A stretch of 64,000 nt of DNA from positions 114,127,501 through 114,191,500 of the forward strand of contig CM065811.1 in NCBI GenBank assembly GCA_033398695.1, given 5' to 3'. This document shows positions 11,422 to 23,700 of the stretch, in pieces (within the stretch, counting starts at the first letter, position 1; every line of letters begins with the position of its first letter). The stretch comes from Orobanche coerulescens (taxonomy: Eukaryota > Streptophyta > Magnoliopsida > Lamiales > Orobanchaceae). The notes under the pieces are model-generated. The model was given only the letters and a program-made list of their open reading frames with translations, searched no databases and was not told the DNA's origin. The position numbers were made by a program, and so were the translations under genes.

Positions 11422-11805
11422 GATCCCCTCGGATCATTTATACCATAAATCAATCAATTATGCACACATATACGCATTTCAATAAGTTCATTAATACGAA
11501 CAATTAACAACGGATACCACGAGAAATTACAGAAATACATCTCATATTTGACAATATGAACAAAACCATAAGCATGATCCAAGTTTCAATATAAATCGAA
11601 CTCGACATATGATACTTGCCTCGAAAATGGCAAGAATGGAAATACTCCAACAAATGACACGCATCCGTATGCCGCCGCCCCTCGATCGTCCCCTATGCAA
11701 GGCTCAGACCTAAGAAATAATAAAGAATTCCCCTCAAGTCGTACGAACGTATAATAATCCGGTTAACGACCACAAGCTCTAAAAATGAATTCTGCCTGAA
11801 CTACT

Positions 11806-12019
11806 TAGCGCGTGCTATGTACTATACGTAACGTGCGCTAAGCCTGCCCGTTAACGTACGCAAATGACCAGGTTTAGCGTGCGCTAGCTGTGTACTGACA
11901 GTCTTCTCTGAACAGCCGACTGCCCTGCCTGATGATATAACGTACGTTACGTATCCAACGTAGCGCACGTTACTCGTTCCCGATAGCGCACGTTAATATA
12001 TACATCTTAGCGTGCGCTA
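11806..12019 (-). promoter_or_regulatory. palindrome array, TATA-downstream set of C 5' LTR
   Basis: Two clusters of four TAGCG-NN-CGCTA-like motifs, first TAGCGCGTGCTA at 11806 and last TAGCGTGCGCTA at 12008. Spacing matches 4469-4681, although the sequence between the two clusters is strongly changed. Confidence 0.83.
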
Positions 12020-12698
12020 ATCGTGCATGGCAGTCACTACTGGGTAAAACTTGAGCTAAAGGTGATGAAAACTCATGAAATCCTCAGTGTTAATACAAGC
12101 CATCTCAGTGTATATCATGCTCATACGGTTTGTTACTGATTAAACGACTACAAGATACAAGGGTACGTATAATCATCACAACACCATAATTTATCTTTGA
12201 TCTTCAAGAAACATCCTAAGTCCAATCCATTTCATGTCCCAAACGTATGATTATATCATGTCAAAACATAAGAACTTGATGTTCTCCCCATACTGGTCAT
12301 AAACAGTTTTGAAGATACATGAATACGTTTAGGAGTCCAACACTAAAAAGGTTCAAAGGATTACACGATGAATAAGTGCCGAAACGTCGAAAATATCCTT
12401 CTAACACATGATGATCGACTATTAACGAATCTAACTGACTAGATAAGCATGATCAAACGTCCTTTAGAACACTACTAATATTGGTGAAGAATCACCTACC
12501 TCAAAGTAGTGAAGAACAAGGAGGAAATCGAAGCAATCCAACGTCGAAGGCTTGAACACCAATCCTCAATGATCTACAATCTTCAACACGAGCTAGGATG
12601 CTGATAGGAAGTGTTTAGGATGTAGAGAGTAATACTCTAAGTATAAGGATTCGGATGTGGGAAGAGAAAAGACTGAAAATACGAAAAGGATGCTGTCC

Positions 12699-13013
12699 TA
12701 TTTATAGAAAATGGTTATTAGCGCGCGCTAGTCCATACTCGTAGCGTGGGCTAACGTCTTACTGACTTCACTGTACTCAGCACTTAGCGTGCGCTATTCA
12801 CATGCCAGTAGCGTGCGCTAAGGCGTTGACTTGGCTTTTCCCGAAAGCCGTCCAGGTTCATCCCGACACAATCCGACCAAGATCCCTGGCCTGATCTCAC
12901 CTACCACACGTCTCAATCATATTGACCACGCATAGCGTGCGCTAATGTTCCTTTGTAGCGTGCACTATGGATCCATGTTAGCGTACGCTACACATAGACG
13001 ACAGCGTGCGCTA
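12699..13013 (-). promoter_or_regulatory. TATA box and upstream palindrome array of C 5' LTR
   Basis: TATTTATAG at 12699-12707, first palindrome TAGCGCGCGCTA at 12719 (11 bp on), last CAGCGTGCGCTA at 13002. This LTR would drive transcription of C if active. Confidence 0.8.
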
Positions 13014-13166
13014 CATGCGCAGAATCACAATTTTTAAATCACATTCATGAAATCATACGCTCAACAACATCGGGCTATGAGATACGGAGAATAATACTCA
13101 GATTAAAGTGCAACAATTACAATATCACAAGTTCCCAAATACATATCAGAAATCTCAGGTATTACA

Positions 13167-13171
13167 TCATA
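13167..13171. other. target-site duplication of C, right copy
   Basis: TCATA directly after the TATTACA end of C, identical to 3360-3364. The sequence beyond it is the rest of the B LTR. Confidence 0.9.
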
Positions 13172-14777
13172 TATCCACCGATAACCACATGAATCCACGC
13201 ACAATTTATAACAAAAGGATTTAACTACAAGTTACCAACGACATATTCACACCTAATGACATCGTCCGAAGGTAGGGAGTTTCTATACTCTACACTAACA
13301 CACATAGTCAAATAAGCACATTAAGTCTCGAACACAAGATTCGTCCTTTAAGAGAACCATAATTGTAAATATACCGATTCTTTAGAAAAATGGTTGTAAA
13401 TAATTCGTTTAGCACGTATCGTCAATTTTCAACCATCATATACACAAAACACGTCATGTATGGGCAAGATACTTGCCTCGATAGTCGATGCCGGACACTC
13501 CGACGAACATGGCTCAACCGGAAAACCTCGAACGCCCACAACTCTCCGGCGAAAACGACGGTAACACAACCGATCGGAAAACCACGAATGGAAGGGTTCT
13601 GACTTGAGTTCTTCGCACGGAACCTGACCCCAACATAATACCGTGAATAAATTGACGATCGAACGAGGCAGAATAATCGTAGAACGCCCGAATCCCCTTT
13701 GTGACATTTTATCGAACACTTTCAAGGTGTCGATTAGAAACTCAATAAAACAAAGAATCCTCGGCAATCCAACCATGTAAAAACAAGGAATTCGATATAA
13801 AACAACTTAACAATCATCAATCCATCAATATTCTAAGTTATAACGAATCAAACGGACGAAATCAACAATATCCCCAATTTTTCCCAAAACTAGGATTTTA
13901 GGAAAACTAACCTTGATTCGCTGGATTGAAGGATGTTATCGAGTGATTAGTCGATGATATGAGATGCCAAACTTCGTGGATTTATTACATAACAACATGC
14001 CTTCATGATCTCCAAGGATCCAGCTGCGGAAGAGAAGGAGAGAAATGGGAAAAATGACTGAAACTGGACTGCTCGGTCATATTTATAGTGGTGCAGCCTA
14101 GCGTGCGCTAGACTGCCGAGCTAGCATGCGCTAGCGGGCGGTCATGGTCGAGAATGTTCGGCCAGGGCCCACCATCATGCGCTGAACACGTGCGCTGTCG
14201 GCCCGGGCCACAATCCAGAGACTTCCCGGCTCAGCCAGGTAGCGTGCGCACTTTTCCGGCCAGAAGGCGCGCTACTGCCGCCAGAAGGCGCGCAGTGTCC
14301 GACAGTAGCGTGCGCTACCTGCCAATCCTCCAAGTCCAGAACCTTTCTGCCCCTACTGCCTCGGCCGACTAGCGCGCGCAACCGACCGGCCATAGCGTGC
14401 GCTGCTTCCTATCCGTAGCGTGCGCTACCTTCCGGCCGTAACATGTGCTACGCCGGTTCCTGCCGCACCCGCCCGGCCAGTGCCTGTACCCGTCCGGCCA
14501 GTGCCTGCAGCCTTCCATCCAGCGTCCCCAACCGTCCGGCCAGTGCCCGACCACCATGATTCGACGACTCGATTTTACGAAATCGCACGGGAAGAACACG
14601 ACAAAACACTCGGGGACAACATCGTCGATCCGAAATGAAAATAACAGATAACCAATCATCACCTACGGTCATAAACGCCAAAATCAATTGTCGAGAAAAT
14701 AATACCGGGACTCGACAACCGGGAAATATTCGGAAAAAAAATCCAAAATAACCGGAATGAAAATCGTGGGTATTACA
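13172..14777 (-). repeat. 5' LTR of element B, second part
   Basis: This continues the LTR cut at 3364. It ends GGTATTACA at 14777 and is followed by ACTGT (14778-14782), the likely target duplication whose partner lies left of the window. A TATA box and palindrome array occupy 14080-14450. From 13172 to about 14040 I see no gene or repeat of note; short open frames there have no recognisable domain. Confidence 0.8.
14080..14450 (-). promoter_or_regulatory. TATA box and palindrome array of B LTR
   Basis: TATTTATAG at 14080-14088 (CTATAAATA on the element strand). Motifs start at 14099 and 14122, with weaker copies near 14173 and 14197, then about 14240, 14263, 14285, 14306 and 14370, 14393, 14416, 14439. 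The last cluster is exactly 23 bp apart each time. Intervening sequence is rich in CCGGCC/GGCCGG. Confidence 0.78.
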
Positions 14778-15251
14778 ACTGTTAGGTGATTCATATAGCA
14801 TGTTTGATTGCGTATGTTTCAACAGGATTATGTGTATTCAACTCTTGAGGATTGTTGTTCTGTGTAACTGACCCTGTTGGGGGATATTGTTTTTCAGGTC
14901 ATGGCAAGGCAAAAGCACGGGGAGAGCATGTTGACGGCGAGGAGTCCCAATGATACTAGTAGGGGGCCCCAGTCTTTTCAGTCATTTATGTTTCCTTCAT
15001 TTTATTCCGCTGCAGACATTCCGTTTGAATACTCATTTTACTCAGTGTTGTATATTTTATCTCCATATAAAATATACATGTATTCTGTAATATCTTGGGT
15101 GTGTTGTATGAAACTCCTCATCGGAGTAATTAATGTTGTAATGTGGTTCATACTACATTTACCCTGTGTAATTCATTCATTTTCAATCGCCTGGTGGGTC
15201 CCAGTCGGGGGTCCACGACACTATAATATCCGCCTAGTTTGGGGTGTTACA
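14778..15251 (+). repeat. 5' LTR remnant of element A
   Basis: This is the 3' fifth of the LTR, ending GGGTGTTACA. It includes the block CAGGTCATGGCAAGGCAAAA that is conserved in all LTRs of A, E, F and H. An open frame crosses it (14877-15356) but is not a recognised gene. Confidence 0.85.
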
Positions 15252-15255
15252 GAGT

Positions 15256-15267
15256 TGGTATCGGAGC
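15256..15267 (+). other. primer-binding site of element A
   Basis: TGGTATCGGAGC, 4 bp after the LTR end, iMet-tRNA type. The leader from 15268 to 15687 is AT-rich with no coding sequence. Confidence 0.85.
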
Positions 15268-15687
15268 GTGGTTTTGAATACTACCTTCCGAGTCATGTCT
15301 CATTTGAAATCATCGTTCATCAGACTAGTATCATTGGACTTTCGCGTCACGTGTGACCTGTGCAAGAGCCGAGCCCCTCAGACCAAAGAACAGTAAGATT
15401 TCCTCACCTATCATTTTCATTTGTGATCAAGTCGATCATGTAAATTCATTAATCAATCAGTTCCTTTCATTGTTCAGTTGTTGATCTTGAGGATCATGTC
15501 ATTAATCTTGTTAACTTGTTGAAGATATTCATTTCAAGAATTTCATCAGATAATCACGTCATTTCAGTTGATCATTCATGTAATCATTGTATTTGAGCAC
15601 GTATGCTCATTTTCATCATTTCATAATATAATCATAATGTGATATTCATGCGAGATATATAATCATCATATCACTTTCCACTTCAGT

Positions 15688-16565
15688 ATGGAAAGGGCTG
15701 GCAGAGGACGCAGGGGAAGAGGCTTTGGTGCAGGCCGGAACCCGAGAGCTCGTGTGAATACACGTGCGAATGCTAGGAATAATGCTAACTCATCGAGCAG
15801 TGACGCTGCCACTCATTCACCTGGGCGTAATCATTCACTATCAGGGAGTCGTACCCGGGACACAGCTCAGTCAGAGGGTGTTCGGGTTGACCCACTCGCT
15901 TTTATGCAGGGCATGATGGCCCAAATGACTCAGATGGCACAACTAATGGAGACGATGCATAACTCCACTACTCAAAATCAATAGGCTCCTCCGCCGCCAC
16001 CTCAGAGGCAAGAGAGGGGTGTAAGCAATATCATTGGCGATATCTCTCGCCAGCGACCACCTACCTTCGAGGGCTCATCTGAGCCGGCGGATATTGTTCA
16101 TTGGCTTGAGCATTTTGAGAAGTTATCTGCTATGGTGGATTGCCCTGAAGGGCATAAAGTTTCAGTTGCGGCCTACTATCTTGGTAAGAGCGCCCATTCA
16201 TGGTGGTTATCGTTGAAGCCCACCGACGGATCATGTACTTGGGATCAGTTCAAAACTCTTATGATGGAGAGGTATTATCCAGCCCCACTCAGGGAGGCTA
16301 AGTTGTCGGAATTACTCACTCCCGACCTCTCAAACGACGATGATGTTCTCGCCATCACCGAAAAATTTTAGGAACTTTTTCCGTTCACCTCATCCATCAT
16401 TCACTCTGAAGCGGACAAGATTAAATATTTCAGGAAGAGGCTGAAACCTCGTATGCGGCTACAGTTGCTTAATCATAATTGCACCACTCTAGCCGAATTC
16501 ATCGAGAAAGCTCTCACTTACGAGCTTACTGCTAAGGAGATTGCTAAGCAACAACCTTCATCTGC
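15688..16565 (+). pseudogene. gag: gag of element A, 5' part
   Basis: Starts at the ATG at 15688 with an Arg/Gly-rich N-terminus (MERAGRGRRGRGFGAG), followed by the Met/Gln-rich MQGMMAQMTQMAQLMET segment and the capsid core with FEGSSEPADIVHWLEHFEK, SAHSWWLSLKPT and MMERYYPAPLREAKL. Two in-frame stops are CAG-to-TAG changes at 15982 and 16369. The frame is cut after QQPSSA at 16565 by the first LTR of array E and resumes at 41965 (KKSKNRNQ). Unlike the copies in E, it retains Leu where those have a shared TGA after HFEK. Confidence 0.9.
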
Positions 16566-18942
16566 TGTGATACCCGATTGTAATTCAGTTATTATCATTC
16601 AGTAATTTCATTCGGTAATTGTCACTATGTAATCTTTCACTTGTTAATAATCATTCATCCGTGTTCACCGTTCGAAATAACTTAGAGTTGTGTATCGATA
16701 TTGTTCATTGTTTCAACCTTATTTGGGAATCGAGACAAGAGTATTATCTTGATTGTTGTAATTGATTCATTAGTCGTTGTTGACGTTGGAATTCATGTCA
16801 TTTCAAATCTCTTCATTGTTCAAATCGTGTTCTTGTTGGACGAACCCTTGTAATCATTACTTGGAATCACCATTTTGGGGTTTCCGTACTTCCATTTCGT
16901 GTTATTGGTTCCCAAATATCAATTCCTATTGCCTTTATTCCCTTCCCGGGTCTTTTTTCATCATTTTAGGACTCAAGAGGGTGTGGGTCGCGGCACAAGG
17001 AGTGTGAGCCGTGGCACACACATTTTCCAGTTTTTTGCCGAGCACTCTGTACCTTGTGCCGCGGCACATGCCGGCAGGGCCGCGGCACACCCGTCCGGGC
17101 TACGGCACACTCGTGTTGCATTTTCGGCCAAAACCCGTCTGTACCTTGTGCCGCGGCACACTGCTGAGACACTACCGCGGCACACTCGTCCGTGCCGCGG
17201 CACGCTACCGACCACTAGGGGGCATTTTTGGCCCTGGGCCGCGGCACACTTCATCCGGGCCACGGCACACAGGGCAGTCAACTCAATAATTGCGTTTTTG
17301 GGCAAGATCAACCCATTTTTCTTCCATTTCTTCACCTTCATCCGAGAGAAAAGGCTTGAGGGAGAGAATTTTCTTCATCTATCACTTGAGTGTTGGATTT
17401 TAATCATTTTCATTCGGTTATGAAGCTCGGATCATCGATCTATCGCGTATTCTTCGGATCATAGTGCTTGGATCTTCAAGAGGTAATTTCTTCAACATCT
17501 TGGATTTCGATTTTGTATTGAGATATGATGTGTTGGATGTTAAGATCATGTTGTATGAAGTGATATACACATGATTATGGATATGTTTGATTATTCATTG
17601 GATTATTGAAGGATTATTCAAGAACACTTTGAATATTGAGTTGTATTTGGGGGTTTTCGATTAATCGTTGTTGTAATCACGAATTTGTAGATTCATATCG
17701 GATATTTGATCATTTTGAAGATGTTTTGATGGTTTGAAACACTTATTGGGGATTTGATGTTGGTATTATTGAGGCTTGGTTATAATCAATCGAAGTTTCG
17801 CCACAAAGTGTTCGATATAATGCCCCAATGAACTTGGTTTAATCGTATCGACATTTTGAGTTCGTTATATTCGTGTTTGATTCGTATGTTGAACGGATTG
17901 TTGGTAATTGTGTTATTCAAGGTTGTTCGAGCGACCGATATCTCAATTAGGACGTTGTTCGTGGAAGGATAATTGTCACCGGTGTTGGGTAAGTTAATTC
18001 TTACTCGGTTAAAAGGATATTCATTCCTTTTGTTGTTGTTCATTCATAATCATAACTCATTCATCATTGTATTAACCGTATTGAGACTTGTAATTGTCGA
18101 ATAATCATTTCATTCACGAGGAATGGCGGTTCCAATCATTTCATTGGGTTATCAATCACTTCACTATTATTTTCATCTCGATGAGTCATTTTTGACCTTG
18201 TTGAATTATTATTCATTGTGGTCATTCTCGTTCATATGACCTTCTGGGTTCATATTGCGTGGCCGGGTGCGGATGTGTGGAATTTTTAGTCGGGCACGCG
18301 ATGGCCATGTATTGGGAGTGATACATTGGGCTGTGCACACGATAAAGATTAACTCCGTGAGACTAATTAGGTACAAGGACGGGTGTGTCCGGTCATCCGT
18401 CTTGTACACTTGCACAGAACACTACGGGCGTACTATGATACTCCTCTTCAGCGTAATTCATAACTAAGGATAATTCATAACTTCAGATATATCATGATTG
18501 TGTATTTTCAACCCTTGATGATTGTTGTTCTGTGTAACTGACCCCGTTAGGGGATATTGTTTTTCAGGTCACGGCAAGGCAAAGGCACGGGAAGAGTATG
18601 TTGACGGCGAAGAGTCCCAGTGATACTAATAGGGCCCCCCAGTCATTCTGGCTATTTCAGTTATTTCAGTCATTTCAGTCATTTCCGTCATTTGTATTTC
18701 CGCTGCAAATTCCGTTTGAGATGTTTATTTATTCAGGGTGGTGTATTTTATCTTCATATAAAATATACTAGTATTCTGTATTGTCCTGGTGTATTGTACT
18801 TACACTCCTCATCGGAGTATTTGGTAATATAATGTGGTTCGGTACTACAATTATATTATTTAATTCATCAGTTTTTATTCACCTGGTGGGTCCCAGTCGG
18901 GGTCCACGGCACTGTAATATCTGCCTAGTTTGGGGTGTTACA
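16566..18942 (+). repeat. array E, LTR 1
   Basis: Begins TGTGATACCCG and ends GGGTGTTACA. The usual TGTAATACC start has an A-to-G change. It contains the CCGCGG palindrome array and a leader-like stretch from about 17300 onward. Short open frames in it, including the Ala/His/Gly-rich ones over the array, are repeat artefacts. Confidence 0.9.
16984..17289 (+). promoter_or_regulatory. CCGCGG palindrome array, LTR 1
   Basis: Copies of TGTGCCGCGGCACA and degenerate forms occur in pairs 20-21 bp apart. This copy is more decayed than LTR 2 or 3 (GTCGCGG, GCCGTGG, GCTACGG, GCCACGG), mostly C-to-T or G-to-A at CG sites. The TATA position reads CAATAATT instead of CTATAATT, so this promoter is probably weakened. 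Confidence 0.8.
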
Positions 18943-18946
18943 GAGT

Positions 18947-18958
18947 TGGTATCAGAGC
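18947..18958 (+). other. primer-binding site, E unit 1
   Basis: TGGTATCAGAGC, a perfect iMet-tRNA-type site 4 bp after the LTR. Units 2 and 3 have the same site at 26626-26637 and 34298-34309. The leader to 19436 is non-coding. Confidence 0.88.
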
Positions 18959-19436
18959 GTGGTTTTGAATACTACCTTCCGAGTCATGTCTCATTTGAAA
19001 TCATCGTCATCGGACTAGTATCATTGGACCTTCACGTCACGTGTGACCTGTGCAAATGCCGAGCCAATCAGACCAAGAACTGTAAGATTTCTAACGCCAT
19101 GGTATAATTTCTGGCAATAATCATTCATTCATAATTCATGAGTTAACAATCCTCAATCATCATTTTCATTTTGACCAGGACGGTCATGTTAACTCATTAA
19201 TCACTCAATTTATTTCATTACTCGGTTGTTGATCTGGAAGATCATATCATTAATATTGTTAACTTGTTCAAGATAATCATTTCAATAATTTCATCAGATA
19301 ATCATGTCACCTCAGTTAATCATTCATGTAATCACTGTGTTAGAGCGTGTATGCTCATTTTCATCATCTCATGTCATAATCATAACGTGATATTCATGCG
19401 GGGAATATAATCATCATGTGACTTTCCTACTTCAGT

Positions 19437-20738
19437 ATGGAGAGAGCAAGAAGAGGACGCGGAGGACGAGGCTGTGGTGCGGGCCGAATCCCGAGAGCTC
19501 GTGTGAATACACGTGCGAACGCAAGGAATAATTCTAATTCATCGAGGAGCGACGCTGCCACTCATTCACCTGGACGTGATCATTCACTATCAGGGACTCG
19601 TACTTGGGACACTGCTCAATCAGAAGGTGTTCGGGTTGACCCACTCGCTTTTATGCAGGGCATGATGGCCCAGATGACGCAAATGGCACAACTGATGGAG
19701 ACGATGCATAACTCAGCTAATCAAAATCAACAGGCTCCTCTGCCGCCACCTCAGAGGCAAGAAAGGAATGTGAGCAGTATCATCGGCGACATCTCTTGCC
19801 AGAGGCCACCTACTTTTGAAGGCTCATCTGAGCCGGCGGATATTGTTCATTGGCTCGAACATTTCGAGAAATGATTTGCTATGGTAGAGTGTCCCGAAGG
19901 ACACAAAATTTCAGTTGCGGCTTACTACCTGAGTAAGAGCGCTCATTCTTGGTGGTTATCGTTGAAGCCCACCGAAGGATCATGTACTTGGGATCAGTTC
20001 AAGACTCTCATGATGGAGAGGTATTATCCGGCCCCACTCAGAGAGGCCAAGCTGTCAGAATTACTCACTCCCGACCCCTCAGCAGACGAGGATGTTCTCG
20101 CCAATGCCGAGAAATTTCAGGAACTTCTTCCGTTCGCCTCATCTATCATTCATTCCGAGGCGGATAAGATTAAGCATTTCAGCAAGAGGCTGAAACCCCG
20201 TATGAGATTACAGTTGCTTAATCATAATTGCACCACATTGGCCGAATTCATTAAGAAAGCTCTTACCTATGAGCTTACTGCTAAGGAGATTGCTAAGCAG
20301 CAACCTTCATCTGCTAGCAAGAAGTCCAAGAACCGTAATCAGTCTGACGGCAGTCAGGCCACTTTCAAGAAACCTCGTGTGGGCTCTACTTTTTCTGAGC
20401 GACCTCCTGTGACGCCAAAACCCATGGAATCTCAATCACGAGCGGCCAGTTCCGCCATCACCTGTTTTAACTGTGGGGATCTTGGTCATGTCAGCACCAA
20501 GTGTCCGAGACAGTCTGTCACGTGTCATAATTGCGAAGTTGTTGGGCATAAGGCCCGTTTTTGCCGAAGAGACTAAAAGAATACTCCGGCGGTATCTCAG
20601 GACCCGAAGCAGTCAGCCGTTCAGAATCAAGCTACTCAGTCTGCATCGTTCAAGACGACAGGAGCGAATAAAGGTGGAGCCTATAGCCAACAGACGGGAG
20701 CGTCCGGTGCCGGGACTAGCAAGCCCCGGATTTATGAG
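19437..20738 (+). pseudogene. gag: gag of E unit 1
   Basis: ATG at 19437 with MERARRGRGGRGCGAGR, then the same Met/Gln segment and capsid core as in A. The TGA at 19872 after HFEK is shared by all three units (TTA to TGA), so the founder was already interrupted. After it the frame is open from 19881 to a TAA at 20574 that is private to this unit. Two canonical CCHC knuckles are intact: CFNCGDLGHVSTKC (20463-20504) and CHNCEVVGHKARFC (20523-20564). The frame continues without shift into protease, as expected for a fused gag-pol. Confidence 0.9.
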
Positions 20739-23700
20739 ATGAAGAAGACCGATGATCCAGAGGCCCGAATGATCTCAGGTACACTCGATATTCTATCTCA
20801 ACCTGTGTGTACCCGTTTTGATACTGGTGCATCGAATTCATTCATTTCTGAGTCATGTTTGAGTAGACTACGTCTGGGTAGTGCTATTAGTTGTGAGCCT
20901 TATGTCATTGGTCTACCTGATGGTAGACGAATTATCGGAAATTGTGAGATTCAGAATTGTCCGATTCAGCTTCATGGTCGTGTATGGCCAGCAGACCTAA
21001 TCGTAGTAGATCTGCCGAGAGACGACGTCATCTTGGGTATTGATTGGATGGATCATCATGATGCCATCATTAGTGTCCGTAAGCATATGGTCACTATCAT
21101 TTCAGACGATAGGGTCGAATGTGTGCTTCAGGGAGGTAATCCCAACTGTTCTGGAAGAGTTATTAATTTGATGAAAGCAGTGAGATTACACAGTCAGGGG
21201 TGTGTTGGTTATTGGTGCTATATGACCAAAACCGAGAAATCATCAGTAATGTTGATGGATATTCCGGTCGTGAGAGAATATGCCGATGTATTTCTAGACG
21301 AGTTACCTGGTTTGCCTCCACAGAGAGATGTGGAATTCACGATTGAGTTGGAGCCTGGTACATCTCCAATATCGAAGGCACCGTACCGGATGGCCCCGAC
21401 CGAAATGCAGGAGTTGAAGAATCAACTTGAGTAATTGTTCGAGAAAGGTTATATCCGACCGAGTGCGTCCCCGTGGGGAGCACCGGTGTTGTTTGTCAAG
21501 AAGAAGGATGGTTCTTTTCGCTTGTGTATTGATTATCGGGAGTTGAACAAGGTGACAATCAAGAATAAGTATTCCTTACCCCGTATTGATGATCTCTTAG
21601 ATCAAATTCAAGGAGCTTCAGTATTTTCCAAGATCGACTTAAGATCTGGATATCATCAGTTGCGGATTCGAGAGTCGGATATCGCGAGGACGGCGTTTCG
21701 AACACGCTATGGTCATTATGAGTTTGTGGTTATACCATTTGGATTAACTAACGCACCTGCGGTATTCATGGAGTTAATGAATCGGGTTTTCATCGACTTT
21801 TTGGATCAGTTTGTTGTTGTCTTCATCGATGACATTTTGATTTATTCTCGTAACCGAGAGGAATACGAGGTTCATCTTCATGAGGTTCTCGACGTGTTAA
21901 GACGAGAGCAACTTTATGGAAAGTTTTCCAAATGTGAGTTCTGGATGTCCGAAGTGACTTTTCTCGGGCATGTAATTTCATCAGATGGAGTGCGTGTTGA
22001 TCCTCAGAAGACGGAGGCTATCCAAGATTGGTTACCTCCGAAGAATGTTAGGGAAATCCGAAGCCTTCTCGGATTAGCCGGTTATTATCGACGGTTTGTG
22101 GAAGGATTTTCTAAAATCGCTCAACCCTTGACGAACCTTTTGCGAAATGATAATAAATACACGTGGTCCGACGCGTGTCAACGGAGTTTTGAGGAACTCA
22201 AGAGCCGGTTAGTTTCAGCACCTGTACCTTCCTTGCCGCAAGGGACGGAAGGATTTGTGGTTTATAGTGATGCGTCCGGACAGGGTCTCGGATGTGTACT
22301 CATGCAGAATGGGAAGGTTATTGCCTATGCTTCATGGCAATTGAGACCTTACGAGGTTAATTATCCGACCCACGACCTAGAGTAGCAGCCGTGGTTTTCA
22401 TGTTGAAGATTTGGCATCATTACCTTTATGGCGTCACCTGTCAGATATTCACCGATCATAAGAGTCTAAAGTATATATTTACTCAGAAGGAGTTAAATAT
22501 GCGACATAGACGGTGGTTGGAACTAATCAAAGATTACGATATCGAGATCCTTTACCACCCAGGCAAGGCGAACGTTGTCGCCGACGCCTTGAGTCGTAAG
22601 TCCGTTCAGGAACAGATGCTTGCTTGTTTAACAGTTCAGAAGGAACTTCAACAGGAATTCCTTAGACCAGAGATCGAGGTCTGGATTCAGCGAGTACAAG
22701 GGCAACTTTGCATGTTAGAGATTTCATCGCCACTTGAGGAGGCAATCAGAGAGAATCAGGGTTCAGACCCAGCATTGTTGCGCATCCGTGAGGATGTGGC
22801 TCAGGGGAAAGCCCCTGGATTCGTGGTCCACGAGGATGGACTTTTGAGATTTAAGAATCAGTTGTGCGTACTGGCGAATGACGAGTTGAAAAACTCGATT
22901 TTGATAGAAGCTCATGCTACCCCTTATTCCGTTCACCCGGGGTCCAGCAAGATGTATAAAGACTTGAAACAAAATTACTGGTGGAGTAATATGAAGCGAG
23001 AAGTCCAAGAATTTGTTTCGAAATGCTTAACTTGTCAGCAAGTCAAGATAGAACATCAGCGACCGGTAGGTATGCTGAAACCTCTCCCTATTCCAGAATG
23101 GAAGTGGGAAGACATTTCTATGGATTTCATCACGAGTTTGCCGACGAGTCGTCGTGGTATGAATACGATCTGGGTGATCGTGGACCGCTTAACTAAGTCA
23201 GCTCACTTTCTCGAGATTAAGGATACTTGGGGTCCCGAGAGACTTGCCCAGTTATTCATCAAAGAGATAGTGAGATTGCACGGTACTCCTAAGAGTATCG
23301 TTTCTGATCGTGACGGGCGATTCGTGTCTCATTTTTGGAAATCAGTTCATCGTGCTATGGGAACTCAGCTTAATCTCAGTACCGCCTTTCATCCTCAGAC
23401 CGACGGGCAATCAGAGAGGACTATTCATACATTAGAGGACATGTTAAGGGCATGTGTCCTCGATTGGAAAGACGATTGGGAAGCCCAACTACCATTGATC
23501 GAGTTCACGTATAATAATAGTTGGCATTCTTCGATTAAGATGGCACCTTACGAGGACTTGTACGGTCGTCGTTGTCGATCTCCTTTGTGTTGGAACGACT
23601 TATCAGAGTCAATCGGCACCGAGCCCGATATGCTTATAGCCGCCCGTGAGAAGGTATCTTTGATCAGGAGTCGTTTGTTGACCGCTCAGAGTCGACAGAA

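Larger units (their letters stand above)
3365..13166 (-). mobile_element. complete Ty3/gypsy chromovirus-like element C (~9.8 kb)
   Basis: Two LTRs of identical length (2464 bp) flank an internal region with, in minus-strand order, an iMet-type primer site, gag, protease, reverse transcriptase, RNase H, integrase with chromodomain-like tail, and a polypurine tract. A perfect 5-bp duplication (TCATA) shows a simple transposition into the LTR of B. Domain order and the integrase and tail sequence fit the Tekay/Del branch. The coding region is broken by several stops and frameshifts, so the copy is not autonomous despite its well preserved ends. Confidence 0.93.
10703..13166 (-). repeat. 5' LTR of element C
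   Basis: It runs from TGTAGCACCCCG to GGTATTACA and has the same length as the 3' LTR. The first motif carries a TGTAG/TGTAA difference. It contains the same 72-bp repeat, palindrome arrays and TATA box. Divergence from the 3' LTR is concentrated in short blocks near 10970, 11885, 12770 and 12850, mainly between palindrome clusters. Confidence 0.92.

Noticed and set aside
13390..13776. Open frames in the second part of the B LTR
   Set aside because: They lie inside an LTR between known boundaries and have no family signature on either strand.
14877..15356. 159-residue open frame in the A LTR tail, echoed at 47831-48181
   Set aside because: It crosses the LTR boundary and primer site and is not kept open in the other LTRs; only its first ~30 codons coincide with a conserved nucleotide block.
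17011..17423. Ala/His/Arg-rich open frames on both strands over the CCGCGG arrays (also near 24563-25091, 32181-32718, 39857-40379)
   Set aside because: They are translations of repeated TGTGCCGCGGCACA and exist in several frames and both strands at once; no start context or domain supports a protein.
17786..18043. Asn-rich 85-residue minus-strand open frame repeated in every E LTR (25454, 33126, 40806)
   Set aside because: It is antisense to the LTR leader, AT-rich and conserved only as part of the LTR; no evidence of translation.
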